Assembly: GCA_965223025.1 (NCBI GenBank)
Contig: CBDCVP010000007.1
Location: 1 to 64,000, forward strand
Source: JABDMH01 sp965223025
Lineage (GTDB): Bacteria; Bacteroidota; Bacteroidia; Chitinophagales; Saprospiraceae
Length of the DNA: 64,000 bases
Direction of reading: 5' to 3'
The translations under genes and the position numbers were made by a program. This document shows positions 63,800-64,000 of this stretch, piece by piece (positions within the stretch are counted from its first letter, which is position 1; each line of letters begins with the position of its first letter). The notes under the pieces are model-generated. The model saw only the letters and a list, made by a program, of their open reading frames with translations. It ran no database searches and was not told the DNA's origin.

Positions 63800-64000
63800 A
63801 TGAAAAAAACAATTTTTACTCTATTACTATGCGGATTGGCATATGTGGGCTTTGGGCAAGCGCTGAAAGTGAATGCAGGAGGGAACGTTGGTATTGGTAC
63901 TGCAAATCCATCTGTAGCTTTGGAAATAGAAAGATCTGCCTTTTCTGGTCTGATTTTGAAATCTACCGGTGGCACGTCCCAGATCAGAATGCAAGGTCTT
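63800..64000 (+). CDS. Secreted tail-fibre-like protein, N-terminus only
   Basis: 67 residues to the window edge. Signal peptide MKKTIFTLLLCGLAYVGFGQ, then ALKVNAGGNVGIGTANPSVA, the G-N-V-G-I-G-T-x-x-P repeat start seen in Bacteroidota proteins with tail-fibre-like or endosialidase-chaperone (S74) ends. AT-rich upstream sequence and an ATG at 63800 support the start. The remainder, and so the real domain, lies outside the window. Confidence 0.75.
   Translation, partial: MKKTIFTLLLCGLAYVGFGQALKVNAGGNVGIGTANPSVALEIERSAFSGLILKSTGGTSQIRMQGL

Noticed and set aside
1..64000. tRNA, rRNA, tmRNA or riboswitch
   Set aside because: Reading both strands for T-loop-like GTTCGA contexts and conserved RNA cores turned up only matches inside protein genes; small RNAs cannot be excluded without a covariance search.

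Overview
The window reads as a chromosomal segment of a Bacteroidota bacterium, most like the Saprospiria (Lewinella/Saprospiraceae type). The signs are many Sec-exported lipoproteins, secreted reprolysin-type metalloproteases ending in a shared beta-rich C-terminal domain, a GH32 plus sugar-porter pair, a tricorn-like protease, TAnnTTTG-type promoter boxes, and a tail-fibre-like GNVGIGTANP protein at the right edge. The first ~580 bases do not fit. They are GC-rich (39/60 in a hand-counted line against 25/60 just after) and encode a piece of an actinobacterial-looking DUF885 protein. That piece is joined in mid-gene to a 5'-truncated amidohydrolase, so the left edge is probably a chimeric junction.

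Layout. 0.6-5.1 kb: truncated amidohydrolase, then a MauG/MbnH-type dihaem, two MbnP-family lipoproteins and a second MauG/MbnH-type protein. 5.1-12.2 kb: heparinase II/III-like lyase, App1-type phosphatase, a fructan locus (sugar porter + GH32) and exonuclease III. 12.4-20.7 kb: accessory island. It holds a 1673-aa secreted metalloprotease-toxin polymorphic protein whose last ~200 codons are AT-rich and nuclease-like, an overlapping immunity candidate, an XRE repressor, an intact IS256-family element with an 8-bp target duplication, and a truncated CHC2-zinc-finger primase. 20.7-28.2 kb: tricorn-like protease, VOC protein, Tag glycosylase, PLP decarboxylase, methyltransferase, TetR regulator. 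28.3-29.5 kb: about 1.2 kb without an intact gene. It includes an orphan terminator, a 29-bp direct repeat and a strange, insertion-expanded, colinear copy of the start of the next gene. 29.5-44.7 kb: sugar-acid catabolism (altronate dehydratase family, lactonase family), a sulfotransferase-like/aminotransferase pair, a bacterial phosphorylase-kinase-regulatory-subunit homologue, a zincless Fpg/Nei glycosylase, an FG-GAP protein with a lipoprotein, a hybrid PAS histidine kinase and a PQQ dehydrogenase. 45-61.3 kb: a surface-polysaccharide locus with two tandem GT39-like membrane proteins, DUF2304, GT4 and GT2 enzymes and a Wzm/Wzt-like ABC exporter. One GT2 gene there is broken by a single missing base. 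Two secreted metalloproteases flank the distal glycosyltransferases.

Most interesting points: (1) the toxin-immunity pair with a composition switch inside the toxin gene; (2) the paired MbnP/MauG cluster, a candidate site of Trp-to-kynurenine modification in an organism where no methanobactin genes are visible; (3) the roughly twofold expanded degenerate copy at 28.7-29.4 kb; (4) the chimeric left end; (5) the IS256 insertion that separates a repressor from a primase remnant. No tRNA, rRNA or CRISPR array was recognised.
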